Assembly (NCBI RefSeq): GCF_028198145.1
Contig: NZ_CP116338.1
Span: 1,860,001 to 1,924,000 of the forward strand
Direction of reading: 5' to 3'
From: Microbacterium sp. nov. GSS16
Lineage (GTDB): Bacteria; Actinomycetota; Actinomycetes; Actinomycetales; Microbacteriaceae
Length of the DNA stretch: 64,000 bases
A program made the position numbers and the translations under genes. A model generated the notes under the pieces. It was given only the letters and a program-made list of their open reading frames with translations. It was not told the DNA's origin and made no database searches. Positions 14,461 to 23,308 of this stretch are shown piece by piece; the stretch's first letter is position 1; every line of letters starts with the position of its first letter.

Positions 14461-15351
14461 ATGGCGGACAAGGTGACGAAGAGCAGGTCGAAGGCGACGA
14501 AGGGTGACGACACCCCCATCGGCCCGACCGGTCGTCCCTATCAGGGGTTCCCCACGCCCGCGCCGCTCGCCTCGCACGGCCCGGCGCGCATCATCGCGCT
14601 GTGCAACCAGAAGGGCGGAGTCGGCAAGACGACGACCTCCATCAACCTCGCCGCATCTCTCGCCGAGTACGGCCGGCGTGTGCTCGCCGTGGACTTCGAC
14701 CCGCAGGGCGCGCTGTCGGCGGGCCTGGGCATCCAGACCCACGACGTGCCCACCGTGTACGACCTGCTGCTGGACACCAAGCGCGACCCGCGCGAGGCGA
14801 TCGTGCAGTCGTCGGTCCCCAACCTCGACGTCCTGCCGGCGAACATCGACCTCTCGGCAGCCGAGGTGCACCTCGTCAACGAGGTGGCCCGCGAGACGAT
14901 CCTCTCCCGGGTGCTGCGGCACGTGTCGGGCGAGTACGACGTCATCCTCATCGACTGCCAGCCGTCGCTCGGCCTGCTCACGGTGAACGCGCTGACGGCG
15001 GCGCACGGCGTGCTCATCCCTCTGGAATGCGAGTTCTTCGCCCTGCGCGGTGTGGCGCTGCTGATCGAGACCATCGACAAGGTGCGCGACCGGCTCAACC
15101 CCGCCATCGAGCTCGACGGCCTGCTCGCCACCATGTACGACCCGCGCACGCTGCATTCGCGCGAGGTGCTGGAGCGCGTCGTGGAGGCCTTCGGTGACGA
15201 CGTCCTCGAAACCGTGATCGGTCGCACCGTGAAGTTCCCCGACGCGTCTGTGTCGGGCGTTCCCATCACCGAGTTCGCGCCCGAGCACGCCGCAGCACAG
15301 GCGTACCTGCGACTGGCGCGGGAGCTGGTCGCCCGTGGCGCCGTCGCCTGA
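14461..15351 (+). CDS. parA: ParA/Soj-family ATPase
   Basis: 296 aa. A basic, probably disordered N-terminus (MADKVTKSRSKATKGDD, Pro-rich to residue 45) precedes the deviant Walker [12 protein letters not shown], Walker A' VLAVDFDPQGAL and Walker B DVILIDCQPSLG. ATG 14461 has AAGGAG upstream; an upstream frame-open ATG lies within xerD and is rejected. Being immediately upstream of scpA/scpB, as Rv1708 is, it probably acts in chromosome organisation rather than being the oriC-linked ParA. No parB is adjacent. Confidence 0.9.
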   Translation: MADKVTKSRSKATKGDDTPIGPTGRPYQGFPTPAPLASHGPARIIALCNQKGGVGKTTTSINLAASLAEYGRRVLAVDFDPQGALSAGLGIQTHDVPTVYDLLLDTKRDPREAIVQSSVPNLDVLPANIDLSAAEVHLVNEVARETILSRVLRHVSGEYDVILIDCQPSLGLLTVNALTAAHGVLIPLECEFFALRGVALLIETIDKVRDRLNPAIELDGLLATMYDPRTLHSREVLERVVEAFGDDVLETVIGRTVKFPDASVSGVPITEFAPEHAAAQAYLRLARELVARGAVA

Positions 15352-16201
15352 GTCGGTCGAGCGCGCTTCGACAGGCTCAGCGCCCCAGCCAGACGAGCCC
15401 GGCCGCCGCGCCGAGCCGCCTGACGCGTTCCGGGTCTCCCTGTCGAATTTCGACGGACCGTTCGACCTGCTGCTCACCCTCATCTCCAAGCACGAGCTCG
15501 ACATCACCGAGGTCTCGCTGAGCCGGGTCACCGATGAGTTCATCTCGTACCTGAAAGAGCTCGACGGCGACGCCGAGCTCGACCAGGCGTCGGAATTCCT
15601 CGTCGTGGCGGCCACCCTGCTCGACATGAAGATCGCGGGACTCCTGCCGCAGGGCGAGCTGGTGGATGCCGAATCCGTCGCCCTGCTCGAGGCGCGCGAC
15701 CTGCTGTTCGCGCGGCTGCTGCAGTACCGCGCGTTCAAGGAGGTCTCGGCGTGGTTCGCGCGGTGCCTGCAGCGGGAGGAGCGCCGGCATGTGCGCGCCG
15801 TGCCGCTCGACGAGAAGCACCGAAGTCGGACGCCCGAGCTGGTGTGGACGCTGACGCCCGCCGACTTCGCCGCGCTCGCGCTGATGGCGCTCACGCCGAA
15901 GGAGCTGCCGAGCGTCGGACTCGATCACCTGCACGCGCCGCTGGTGAGCATCCGCGAGCAGGCCGCGATCGTCGTGACGCTGCTGCGCAGCACCGAATCG
16001 CTGACCTTCCGCGAGCTCGTCGCGGGAATCAGCGAGCCGGGCATCGTGGTGGCGCGCTTCATCTCGGTGCTCGAGCTGTATCGCCACGCCGCGCTGTCGT
16101 TCGAGCAGCTCGAGCCGCTCGGCGAGCTGACCCTGCGCTGGTCGGCCGAGAGCTGGTCGGACGAGCAGCTGGCCACGTTGGGAGCAGACTATGACCGATG
16201 A
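15335..16201 (+). CDS. scpA: Segregation and condensation protein A
   Basis: 288 aa kleisin that bridges the SMC heads with ScpB. The family start FRVSLSNFDGPFDLLLTLISKHELDI begins near residue 32. The C-terminal winged-helix part is VTLLRSTESLTFRELV. GTG 15335 is the only plausible start and overlaps parA by 17 nt. Residues about 7-20 are encoded by a sequence matching a widespread actinobacterial REP-like element (15354-15384), so the N-terminus is probably a late addition. Confidence 0.92.
   Translation: MAPSPESVERASTGSAPQPDEPGRRAEPPDAFRVSLSNFDGPFDLLLTLISKHELDITEVSLSRVTDEFISYLKELDGDAELDQASEFLVVAATLLDMKIAGLLPQGELVDAESVALLEARDLLFARLLQYRAFKEVSAWFARCLQREERRHVRAVPLDEKHRSRTPELVWTLTPADFAALALMALTPKELPSVGLDHLHAPLVSIREQAAIVVTLLRSTESLTFRELVAGISEPGIVVARFISVLELYRHAALSFEQLEPLGELTLRWSAESWSDEQLATLGADYDR
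15354..15384 (+). repeat. REP-like palindromic element inside scpA 5' end
   Basis: GCGCGCTTCGACAGGCTCAG within 15361-15380 and its flanks match the TTCGACAGGCTCAGCG core that I know as an intergenic repeat in Microbacteriaceae and relatives. Here it is read in frame as VERASTGSAP. A diverged relative occurs at 53250-53290. Confidence 0.6.
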
Positions 16202-16934
16202 GATTGATGCCCGCACAGCGGCGCGGCCTGCTGACACGGACACCGCCGACGCAGACGCCGCCGCTGCCATCGCCGACGCGGACATCGCCGACGCGGACAT
16301 CGCCGACGCGGACATCTCCGACGCGGACACCGCCGACGCAGACACCGCCGACGCCGCCGGCGCCGCCGCGACAGCCGTGTCGCCGCTGGCCGAGCGCGTC
16401 GAGGCGATTCTGCTGATCGTCGACGAGCCGATCGGTGTCGTCGCCCTGGCCGCCGCCGTGCACGCGCCCGTTCCGGCGGTACGGCAGGTGCTCGGGCAGC
16501 TGGCGGACGACTATGACGGGCGCGGCACCGGGCCGCGCCGCGGCTTCGAGCTGCGCGAGGTCGGGGGTGGCTGGCGGCTGTACGTGCGCGATGACCACGA
16601 CGACCTCGTCGCGGACTTCATCGGCGGGCAGGCGCCGGCCCGGCTCTCCCAGGCCGCGCTCGAGACCCTCGCCGTCATCGCGTACAAGCAGCCCGTGACG
16701 CGCGGCCAGGTGGCATCCATCCGCGCCGTCAACGTCGACTCGGTCGTGCGCACCCTGCTCGCGCGCGGGCTCATCACCGAGCTGTTCGCCGACTCCGAGA
16801 CCGGCGCGATCAACTACGGCACCACCGACCAGCTGCTGCAGCACCTCGGCATCAACTCGATCGACGATCTGCCGCCCATCTCGCCGCTGCTCGACGACGG
16901 CGCCGACGGATTCGAAGAGGGAATCATCCGATGA
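16191..16934 (+). CDS. scpB: Segregation and condensation protein B
   Basis: 247 aa; the ScpB dimer binds the ScpA middle region to regulate SMC. The paired winged-helix core starts near residue 64 (LAERVEAILLIVDEPIGV) and includes LSQAALETLAVIAYKQPVTRGQVASIRAVNVDSVVRTL, the family signature. It is preceded by an unusual acidic tract of five DADIA/DADTA pentapeptides (residues about 28-52), encoded by 15-bp repeats. The ATG overlaps the scpA stop by 11 nt. Confidence 0.93.
   Translation: MTDEIDARTAARPADTDTADADAAAAIADADIADADIADADISDADTADADTADAAGAAATAVSPLAERVEAILLIVDEPIGVVALAAAVHAPVPAVRQVLGQLADDYDGRGTGPRRGFELREVGGGWRLYVRDDHDDLVADFIGGQAPARLSQAALETLAVIAYKQPVTRGQVASIRAVNVDSVVRTLLARGLITELFADSETGAINYGTTDQLLQHLGINSIDDLPPISPLLDDGADGFEEGIIR
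16272..16346 (+). repeat. Five 15-bp tandem repeats in scpB
   Basis: Units GCCGACGCGGACATC at 16272, 16287 and 16302, then two variants to 16346. Each unit encodes ADADI or a close variant. They expand the acidic N-terminal linker of ScpB. Confidence 0.92.
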
Positions 16935-17749
16935 GCACAGACCGGCCCCCCATGGACCAGCCCGAGGGCATCCGGCTGCAGAAGGCGCTCGCGAACGCCG
17001 GGGTGGCGTCGCGCCGCGTCATCGAGCAGTACATCGTCGAGGGGCGCATCCGCGTCAACGGCAGGACGATCACCGAGCTCGGCACCCGCATCGACCCCGA
17101 GACCGACCTCATCGACGTCGACGGCACCGCGGTGCAGCTCGACGTCTCGAAGCGCTACGTGATGCTGAACAAGCCCACCGGCGTGGTCAGCACCATGAAG
17201 GACGAGAACGGTCGTCCCGACCTCCGCCGCTTCACCAAGGACTGGCCCGAGCGGCTGTACAACGTCGGTCGGCTGGATGCCGAGACCAGCGGCCTGCTCA
17301 TCCTCACCAACGACGGCGATCTCGCGCACGTGCTCGCGCATCCGTCGTTCGGCGTCACCAAGGTGTACATCGCCAAGGTGTCCGGCTCCGTCACCGCGCA
17401 GACGATCGCTCAGCTGACACGCGGCGTCGACCTGGAGGACGGACCGATCAAGGCCGATAAGGCCCGGCTCCTCGACACTTCCCGCGGGTCGAGCCTGGTC
17501 GAGCTCACCCTGCACTCTGGGCGCAACCGGATCGTCCGTCGCATGATGGCGGCGGTCGGGCATCCGGTCGACGAGCTGGTGCGCCGCCAGTTCGGGCCGC
17601 TGCACCTGGGAACCCTCCCGGTCGGCAAGGCGCGCGAGCTGACTAAAATCGAACGAGGCGCACTGCTGACTCTGTCGCGCCAGGATTCCCCGGCGCCCGC
17701 TGCCTCCGAGCAGCGCCCCGCCGACGACAGCCCTCAGGAGAACGAGTGA
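16931..17749 (+). CDS. rluB: 23S rRNA pseudouridine synthase, RluB family
   Basis: 272 aa. An S4 domain (IRLQKALANAGVASRRVIEQYI) is followed by the RsuA/RluB catalytic domain, with the catalytic Asp in VGRLDAETSGLLILTNDG and the LTLHSGRNRIVRRMM motif. RluB makes pseudouridine 2605 (E. coli numbering) in 23S rRNA. The ATG overlaps the scpB stop by 4 nt. The C-terminal 30 residues are low-complexity. RluB versus RsuA or RluE is decided mainly by synteny with scpB. Confidence 0.9.
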   Translation: MSTDRPPMDQPEGIRLQKALANAGVASRRVIEQYIVEGRIRVNGRTITELGTRIDPETDLIDVDGTAVQLDVSKRYVMLNKPTGVVSTMKDENGRPDLRRFTKDWPERLYNVGRLDAETSGLLILTNDGDLAHVLAHPSFGVTKVYIAKVSGSVTAQTIAQLTRGVDLEDGPIKADKARLLDTSRGSSLVELTLHSGRNRIVRRMMAAVGHPVDELVRRQFGPLHLGTLPVGKARELTKIERGALLTLSRQDSPAPAASEQRPADDSPQENE

Positions 17750-18870
17750 CCGATTCGCACGGAGCGCGTGCGGCCCAGAACGCCGCACGGCTCTCGGGCA
17801 CGGTGCGTGTCGTGGGGGCAGGACTCCTCGGCTCGAGCATCGGGCACGCCCTCAGCGCCAAGGGCGTCGATGTCGTGCTCGCCGACGCGTCGCCGTCGCA
17901 GCTTCGGCTCGCCATCGACTATGGCGCCGGCCGGCCCGCGCGTGACGATGACGCACCACGCCTGATCGTCGTCGCCGTCCCGCCGGATGTCACCGCCGAC
18001 GTCATCGAGGCCGAGCTGACCGCGTATCCGGATGCCGTGGTCACCGACGTCGCGAGCGTCAAGCTCGAGCCGTTCGACGAGCTGCGCCGCCGCGGCGTCG
18101 ATCTGACCCGCTACATCGGCTCGCACCCGCTCGCCGGGCGCGAGCGCGGGGGAGCGATCTCGGCGCGCGCCGACCTGTTCATCGGGCGCCCCTGGGTGGT
18201 CTGCCGCGACGAGCAGACACGGGCCGCAGACCTCGCGCTGGTCGAGGCGCTGGCGCTCGACGTCGGCGCGATGCCGCTCGAGATGACCCCCGACGAGCAC
18301 GACCGCGCCGTCGCGCTCACCTCGCATGTGCCGCAGGTCGTCGCGAGCCTGCTCGCCGGTCGTCTGGCGCAGGCCGACGAGGGGTCGCTGCGTCTCGCCG
18401 GCCAGGGGGTGCGCGACACCACCCGCATCGCCGCGTCGGCGCCCGAGCTGTGGGTACAGATCCTCGGTGCGAACGCCGCGCCGGTCGTCGAGCTGCTCGA
18501 TGCTCTGGCCGTCGACCTCAGCGATGTCGCCGAGGCCCTGCGCGAACCCCAGGCGCCCGGTGCGCGCCGGACGGTGGCGGATGCCATTCGCCAGGGCAAC
18601 GAGGGCGTGGAGCGCCTGCCGGGCAAGCACGGCCAGAACCGCCGGTTCGAGACGATGGTCGTCATGGTCGACGACACCCCCGGTCAGCTGGGTCGCCTGT
18701 TCGGCGAACTGGGCGAGCTGGGTGTGAACGTGGAGGATCTGCGTCTGGAGCACTCGCCCGGCGCCCAGTTCGGTCTCGCCGAGATCAGCGTCGCGCCAGC
18801 AGCGCTGCGCGGTGCGATCGAAGGACTGGAAGAGCGCGGCTGGCGGATTGCGGGGAACACCAATGACTGA
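17746..18870 (+). CDS. tyrA: Prephenate dehydrogenase
   Basis: 374 aa from GTG 17746, overlapping the rluB stop by 4 nt. The NAD(P)-binding fingerprint [10 protein letters not shown] begins near residue 26. [11 protein letters not shown] is the TyrA prephenate-binding segment. A C-terminal ACT-type domain ([28 protein letters not shown]) suggests allosteric control, probably by tyrosine. It oxidises prephenate to 4-hydroxyphenylpyruvate. The stop overlaps cmk by 8 nt. Confidence 0.92.
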   Translation: MTDSHGARAAQNAARLSGTVRVVGAGLLGSSIGHALSAKGVDVVLADASPSQLRLAIDYGAGRPARDDDAPRLIVVAVPPDVTADVIEAELTAYPDAVVTDVASVKLEPFDELRRRGVDLTRYIGSHPLAGRERGGAISARADLFIGRPWVVCRDEQTRAADLALVEALALDVGAMPLEMTPDEHDRAVALTSHVPQVVASLLAGRLAQADEGSLRLAGQGVRDTTRIAASAPELWVQILGANAAPVVELLDALAVDLSDVAEALREPQAPGARRTVADAIRQGNEGVERLPGKHGQNRRFETMVVMVDDTPGQLGRLFGELGELGVNVEDLRLEHSPGAQFGLAEISVAPAALRGAIEGLEERGWRIAGNTND

Positions 18871-19549
18871 TGCTTCGAAGTTCATCGCGATCGACGGACC
18901 GGCCGGCTCCGGCAAGTCCAGCGTCTCGAAGGAGATCGCGCGTCGCGAGGGCTATGGCTACCTCGACACCGGTGCCGCATACCGCGCGCTGGCCTGGCAC
19001 GTGCTCGACCGTGGCGACGACACGGCCGATGCCGACGCGGTCCGCGCGGCGGCATCCGACTTCCCCTTCTCGCAGGGACTCGACCCCGACGACCGGATCG
19101 TGCGCGTCGGTGACGCCGACGTGACCGCGGCCATCCGCGAGCCACGGGTGTCGAGCGCGGTCAGCGGGGTCGCCCGGGTGCCCGAGATCCGGGTGCAGGT
19201 GAACGAGATGTTCCGCCGCATCGTCGCCGAGTCCGACTACCCGGCCGTGATCGTCGAAGGACGAGACATCACCACCGTCGTGGCGCCGGACGCGCCCGTG
19301 CGGATTCTGCTCACCGCCGCGCCGGAGGTGCGCGCCGCCCGGCGCGCCGGCGAGCTCGCGGGCGAGAACGCCGCCGCTGTCGCGGACGCGCTGCACAAGC
19401 GCGACGCATCCGACAGCGCCGTCGTCGACTTCCTCAACGCCGCAGAGGGCGTTGACGTGGTCGACTCCACCGAACTTGATTTCGCGCAGACCATCGACGC
19501 CGTGCTCGCGGTGATCGCCCAGCGGCGCGACGCTGACAGAGGAGCTTGA
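18863..19549 (+). CDS. cmk: Cytidylate kinase
   Basis: 228 aa NMP kinase with P-loop [31 protein letters not shown] (CMP-binding region) and [16 protein letters not shown]. It phosphorylates CMP/dCMP. ATG 18863 is chosen because the family starts about six residues before the P-loop; an ATG 51 nt upstream would add an unrelated N-terminus. It feeds the same pyrimidine pool as pyrG, 6 kb upstream. Confidence 0.95.
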   Translation: MTDASKFIAIDGPAGSGKSSVSKEIARREGYGYLDTGAAYRALAWHVLDRGDDTADADAVRAAASDFPFSQGLDPDDRIVRVGDADVTAAIREPRVSSAVSGVARVPEIRVQVNEMFRRIVAESDYPAVIVEGRDITTVVAPDAPVRILLTAAPEVRAARRAGELAGENAAAVADALHKRDASDSAVVDFLNAAEGVDVVDSTELDFAQTIDAVLAVIAQRRDADRGA

Positions 19550-19551
19550 AC

Positions 19552-21072
19552 ATGGCCGATGAAGAGTACACCGGCGCCCCCGACGATCTCGCCGAGAAGA
19601 TGGCCTCGCTCGACGAGGACTTCGCCGAGCAGCGCGCCACCGCGATGCGCGCATCGCTCAGCGACTACGAGCTGGAAGAAGACGACGCCGCGCTGCTGGA
19701 GGGCATCGCCCTCGGCGAGGACGGCATCGAGTACTCGCCCGCCCTGCCCGTGGTGGCGATCGTGGGCCGCCCGAACGTCGGCAAGTCGGCGCTGGTGAAT
19801 CGCATCCTCGGCCGCCGTGAAGCGGTCGTCGAAGACACCCCCGGTGTTACGCGTGACCGCGTGACGTACAAGGCCGAGTGGAGCGATCGTCGATTCTCGC
19901 TCGTCGACACCGGTGGCTGGGAGCCGGATGCCAAGGGCATCGACCGCTCGGTCGCAGCGCAGGCCGAGGTCGCGATCGACCTCGCCGACATGGTGCTGTT
20001 CGTCGTCGACGCGAAGGTGGGCGCCACCTCGACAGACGAGCACGTCGTGAAGCTGCTGCGCAAGAGCGGCAAGCCGGTGTTCCTCGTCGCGAACAAGATC
20101 GACGACGCGCGCCAGGAGCCGGAGGCGGCGCCGCTGTGGAACCTGGGTCTCGGCGAGCCGCATCCCGTCTCGGCCATCCACGGCCGCGGCGTGGCCGACC
20201 TGCTCGACCTCGTCATCGCGAAGCTGCCCGAGGTGTCGGCCGTCGCGAAGGCGGAGATCGGCGGTCCGCGCCGCGTCGCGATCATCGGCCGCCCGAACGT
20301 GGGCAAGTCGTCGCTGCTGAACAAGGCAGCCGGCGAGGAGCGCGTGGTCGTGAACGACCTGGCCGGCACCACCCGCGACCCGGTCGACGAGATCGTCGAG
20401 CTGGGCGGCAAGATGTGGCGTCTGGTCGACACCGCGGGCATCCGCCGCCGTGTGCACCTGCAGCAGGGGGCTGACTTCTACGCGTCGCTGCGCACCTCGG
20501 CCGCGCTCGAGAAGGCCGAGGTCGCCGTCGTCGTGCTCGACGTGTCGCAGCCGATCAGCGTGCAGGACCTGAACATCATCGACATGGTGCTCGAGTCGGG
20601 GCGCGCGCTCGTGCTCGCGTTCAACAAGTGGGATCGTCTGTCGGACGACGACATGGAGAACAGCGACCGTCGCCGCTACCTCGAGCGCGAGATCGAGCAG
20701 GACCTCGCGCACGTGGCCTGGGCGCCGCGCGTGAACATCTCGGCGAAGACCGGGCGGCACCTCGACAAGCTCGTGCCCGCCCTCGAGCAGGCGCTCGAGA
20801 ACTGGGACCGGCGCATCCCGACCGGCAAGTTCAACGCGTTCATCACCGAGCTCGTCGCCGCGCACCCGCACCCGCTGCGCGGAGGCAAGCAGCCGCGCAT
20901 CCTGTTCGGCACCCAGGCGTCGACGCGCCCGCCGACGTTCGTGCTCTTCACGACCGGGTTCCTCGACCCCGGCTACCGCCGCTTCGTGCAGCGGCGTCTG
21001 CGCGAGCTGTACGAGTTCGAGGGCACGCCGATCGTCATCAACATGCGCGTGCGGGAGCGTCGCCAGCGCTGA
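19552..21072 (+). CDS. der: Ribosome biogenesis GTPase Der (EngA)
   Basis: 506 aa with two tandem GTPase domains: G1 motifs [12 protein letters not shown] and [13 protein letters not shown]4 motifs NKID and NKWD, and a C-terminal KH-like domain ending [11 protein letters not shown]. Der acts in 50S subunit assembly. ATG 19552 has AGAGGAG at 8-nt spacing; an in-frame TTG at 19546 sits too close to that site. The N-terminal 55 residues are an acidic extension common in Actinobacteria. The gene closes the conserved run. Confidence 0.95.
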   Translation: MADEEYTGAPDDLAEKMASLDEDFAEQRATAMRASLSDYELEEDDAALLEGIALGEDGIEYSPALPVVAIVGRPNVGKSALVNRILGRREAVVEDTPGVTRDRVTYKAEWSDRRFSLVDTGGWEPDAKGIDRSVAAQAEVAIDLADMVLFVVDAKVGATSTDEHVVKLLRKSGKPVFLVANKIDDARQEPEAAPLWNLGLGEPHPVSAIHGRGVADLLDLVIAKLPEVSAVAKAEIGGPRRVAIIGRPNVGKSSLLNKAAGEERVVVNDLAGTTRDPVDEIVELGGKMWRLVDTAGIRRRVHLQQGADFYASLRTSAALEKAEVAVVVLDVSQPISVQDLNIIDMVLESGRALVLAFNKWDRLSDDDMENSDRRRYLEREIEQDLAHVAWAPRVNISAKTGRHLDKLVPALEQALENWDRRIPTGKFNAFITELVAAHPHPLRGGKQPRILFGTQASTRPPTFVLFTTGFLDPGYRRFVQRRLRELYEFEGTPIVINMRVRERRQR

Positions 21073-21100
21073 CAGTTGGCTTCCCCAGCATCCCGAGCGG

Positions 21101-21106
21101 GATAAT
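21101..21106 (+). promoter_or_regulatory. Possible -10 hexamer GATAAT before the amino-acid dehydrogenase
   Basis: GATAAT resembles TATAAT. TTGGCT (21076-21081) could be a -35, although the spacing is long at 19 bp. Transcription from here would place the 14-bp hairpin at 21108-21141 in the 5' leader. Confidence 0.4.
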
Positions 21107-21107
21107 G

Positions 21108-21141
21108 GCGTCGGATGCCGCAACACCGCGGCATCCGACGC
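21108..21141 (+). terminator. Perfect 14-bp hairpin after der
   Basis: GCGTCGGATGCCGC (21108-21121) pairs with GCGGCATCCGACGC (21128-21141) around a 6-nt loop. No T-tract follows. It may terminate the der operon, or be a leader structure of the next gene. Confidence 0.5.
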
Positions 21142-21175
21142 ACCGCCCACGAGGCCCGCACGATTCGAGGATGCA

Positions 21176-22246
21176 ATGTCGCACACCCTGCCCCTGCCCG
21201 ATTTCACCCACGAGCGTGTGGAGGTGATCACCGGTCAGCGCAGCGGGCTGTTCATCGCCGTGGCGCTGCATTCGTCGGTGCTCGGCTCTGCCCTCGGCGG
21301 CGCGCGCCTGTGGACCTACCCGCACTGGAGCGACGCTCTCGGCGACGCGCTGCGGCTCTCGGCGGCGATGACGCTGAAGAACGCAGCCGCAGGGCTGGAT
21401 GCCGGCGGCGGCAAGTCGGTGATCGGGCTTGCACCCGGCGAGAATCTCGACGCCGATCGCAGGCGTGACGCGTTCCTCGACCTCGGCGACGCCGTCGAGT
21501 TGATGGGCGGCCTGTACCGCACGGCGGAGGATGTCGGCTCGACCACCGACGACATGCTCACGGTCAGCGAGCGCACGCAGCACGTGGTCGGACTGCCGTC
21601 GACCGTGGGCGGCTCGGGCGAGCCGGCCGGCCCCACCAGCCTCGGCGTGTACGCGTCCCTGCAGGCCGTGCTCGAGCGGGTCACCGGCTCGGCGGAGGCC
21701 GCGGGCCGTCGCATCACGATCTCGGGTCTCGGACAGGTCGGTGGTCGACTGGCCTCCCGTCTCGCCGAGCAGGGAGCGCAGCTGACGGTGACCGACATCA
21801 ACCCCGCCCGCCGGGCTTTCGCCGAGGAGATCGGGGCCACCTGGGTCGAGCCCGGCACCGAGCATCTGATCGCCGGCGACGTGTTCGTGCCGGCTGGCAT
21901 CGGCGGAGTGCTCACCGACGAGGTCATCGACGCCCTCGAGGTGAAGGCCGTGTGCGGTCCCGCGAACAACCCGCTCGCCGATCGATCGGGTGCCGACCGT
22001 CTCGCGCAGCGCGGTGTGCTGTACGCGCCGGACTTCGTGGTGAACGCCGGTGGCGTCATCTACCTCGACCTCGAGGCGAAGCGCATCGGGTCGAGCGAGG
22101 AGATCATGCAGCGCGTGGCTGGGATCGGCGGCACCGTTCGCCGGATCCTCGACGACGCCGAGACCCGGGGCGTGACGCCGCTGCTCGCCGCCGAGGAGCT
22201 CGCCGCGTCACGGCTGCGGGCAGGGGCCGCGGTCGCCGCACGCTGA
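21176..22246 (+). CDS. Leu/Val/Phe-type amino-acid dehydrogenase (Glu/Leu/Phe/Val family)
   Basis: 356 aa. The N-terminal substrate domain has LGGARLWTYPHWSDALGDALRLSAAMTLKNAAAGLDAGGGKSVI, with the conserved active-site lysines (LKNA, GGGKS). The C-terminal NAD domain has ISGLGQVGGRLASRLAEQGA and the CGPANNPLAD motif. It oxidatively deaminates a branched-chain or aromatic amino acid with NAD; the exact substrate cannot be told. GAGGA upstream of ATG 21176 is the ribosome site. Confidence 0.9.
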   Translation: MSHTLPLPDFTHERVEVITGQRSGLFIAVALHSSVLGSALGGARLWTYPHWSDALGDALRLSAAMTLKNAAAGLDAGGGKSVIGLAPGENLDADRRRDAFLDLGDAVELMGGLYRTAEDVGSTTDDMLTVSERTQHVVGLPSTVGGSGEPAGPTSLGVYASLQAVLERVTGSAEAAGRRITISGLGQVGGRLASRLAEQGAQLTVTDINPARRAFAEEIGATWVEPGTEHLIAGDVFVPAGIGGVLTDEVIDALEVKAVCGPANNPLADRSGADRLAQRGVLYAPDFVVNAGGVIYLDLEAKRIGSSEEIMQRVAGIGGTVRRILDDAETRGVTPLLAAEELAASRLRAGAAVAAR

Positions 22247-22299
22247 TCTTCTCGGCGTCCGTCGCGCCTGTGGGCGTCGCGGCATGAAAGGCTGGGGGA

Positions 22300-23226
22300 G
22301 TGACGATCGTTCCCCCGGGCCCCGATGAGCCGCGTCGCCCGCACGGGCCGCAGGACCCGGGAGACGCGTGGGTCGTCGCGGAGACGGGTGAGAAGTACTG
22401 GGGGCGCTACGGCGCGGCCGGGGTTCTCGCCGTCGACTCGTCGCGTGGCGTGCTGCTGCAGCATCGAGTCGGTTGGAGTCACTTCGGCGGCACCTGGGGG
22501 ATCCCCGGTGGGGCGCTGCACCGGGACGAGACGGCGCTCGACGGTGCTCTGCGCGAAGCGCAGGAAGAGGCCGGCATCCCCGACGGCGCGTTGCACGCCC
22601 GGTTCGCGCGGGTGCTCGACCTGCGGATCTGGTCGTACACCACGGTCGTCGCCGATGTGCTCGCCCCGTTCGATCCGGTGATCAGCGATCCCGAGAGCCT
22701 CGCCCTGGAATGGGTTGCGATCGACGAGGTCGATCAGCGGCCGCTGCACCCGGGTTTCGCCGCGTCGTGGCCGCTGCTGCGCTCGCTGCTGACCGTGCAC
22801 CCGGCGATCGTGGTCGACGCGGCGAACGTCGTCGGCTCGGTGCCGGACGGCTGGTGGAAGGACCGCGCGGGTGCCGCCTCGCGGCTGCACGCCCGGCTGT
22901 CGGCCTGGGTCGCCGCCGGGGTGGAGGCCGATGACCTGAGCCTCGAAGCCGATCGCTGGTTCCCCCCGGTGTCGATGGTCGTGGAGGGAGCCGCCCGCGA
23001 CATCCCGGATGCCCGCCACCAGACGCACGGCGCCCGCGTCGCCATCGTCCGCGCCGAGGGGGCCGGGGACGATGCGATCGTCGCAGAAGCCCGCCGCCTC
23101 GGCGTCGACGGGGCCGAGGTGATCGCGGTGACCAGCGACCGAGGACTCGCCGCGCGGCTCGACGATGTCGGCGCGCGGGTCGAGCCGGCCGGCTGGCTGC
23201 TGCGCCAGATGGATGCCCGCCCCTGA
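22300..23226 (+). CDS. Nudix hydrolase fused to a YacP-like NYN (PIN-type) domain
   Basis: 308 aa from GTG 22300. Residues about 45-165 are a Nudix domain with Nudix box GGALHRDETALDGALREAQEEAG. Residues about 166-308 are unlike ordinary Nudix C-termini: IVVDAANVVGSVPDGWWKDRAGAASRL and VIAVTSDRGLAARL carry the conserved acidic positions of NYN/PIN ribonucleases of the YacP (Rae1) type. The product would join nucleotide or cap-like pyrophosphate hydrolysis to RNA cleavage. Domain assignment is by pattern; the joint function is inference. Confidence 0.75.
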   Translation: MTIVPPGPDEPRRPHGPQDPGDAWVVAETGEKYWGRYGAAGVLAVDSSRGVLLQHRVGWSHFGGTWGIPGGALHRDETALDGALREAQEEAGIPDGALHARFARVLDLRIWSYTTVVADVLAPFDPVISDPESLALEWVAIDEVDQRPLHPGFAASWPLLRSLLTVHPAIVVDAANVVGSVPDGWWKDRAGAASRLHARLSAWVAAGVEADDLSLEADRWFPPVSMVVEGAARDIPDARHQTHGARVAIVRAEGAGDDAIVAEARRLGVDGAEVIAVTSDRGLAARLDDVGARVEPAGWLLRQMDARP

Positions 23227-23308
23227 CCCGACGGCAGCTGGTCAGAACGGCGGCTGCTGCGCCAGATGGATGCTCGCGGCTGACCCTACGGCAGCTGGTC
23301 AGAACGGA
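23195..23308 (+). repeat. 57-bp tandem duplication at convergent gene ends
   Basis: Copy 1 (23195-23251) includes the last 32 nt of the Nudix-NYN gene and its stop. Copy 2 (23252-23308) repeats it with a few substitutions. A third copy begins (GGCTGCT) and then diverges. The HNH gene's stop and last codons on the other strand lie inside copy 2. Confidence 0.92.

Noticed and set aside
19237..21231. 664-aa minus-strand open frame opposite cmk/der
   Set aside because: It is antisense to Der with both GTPase motif sets intact on the plus strand.
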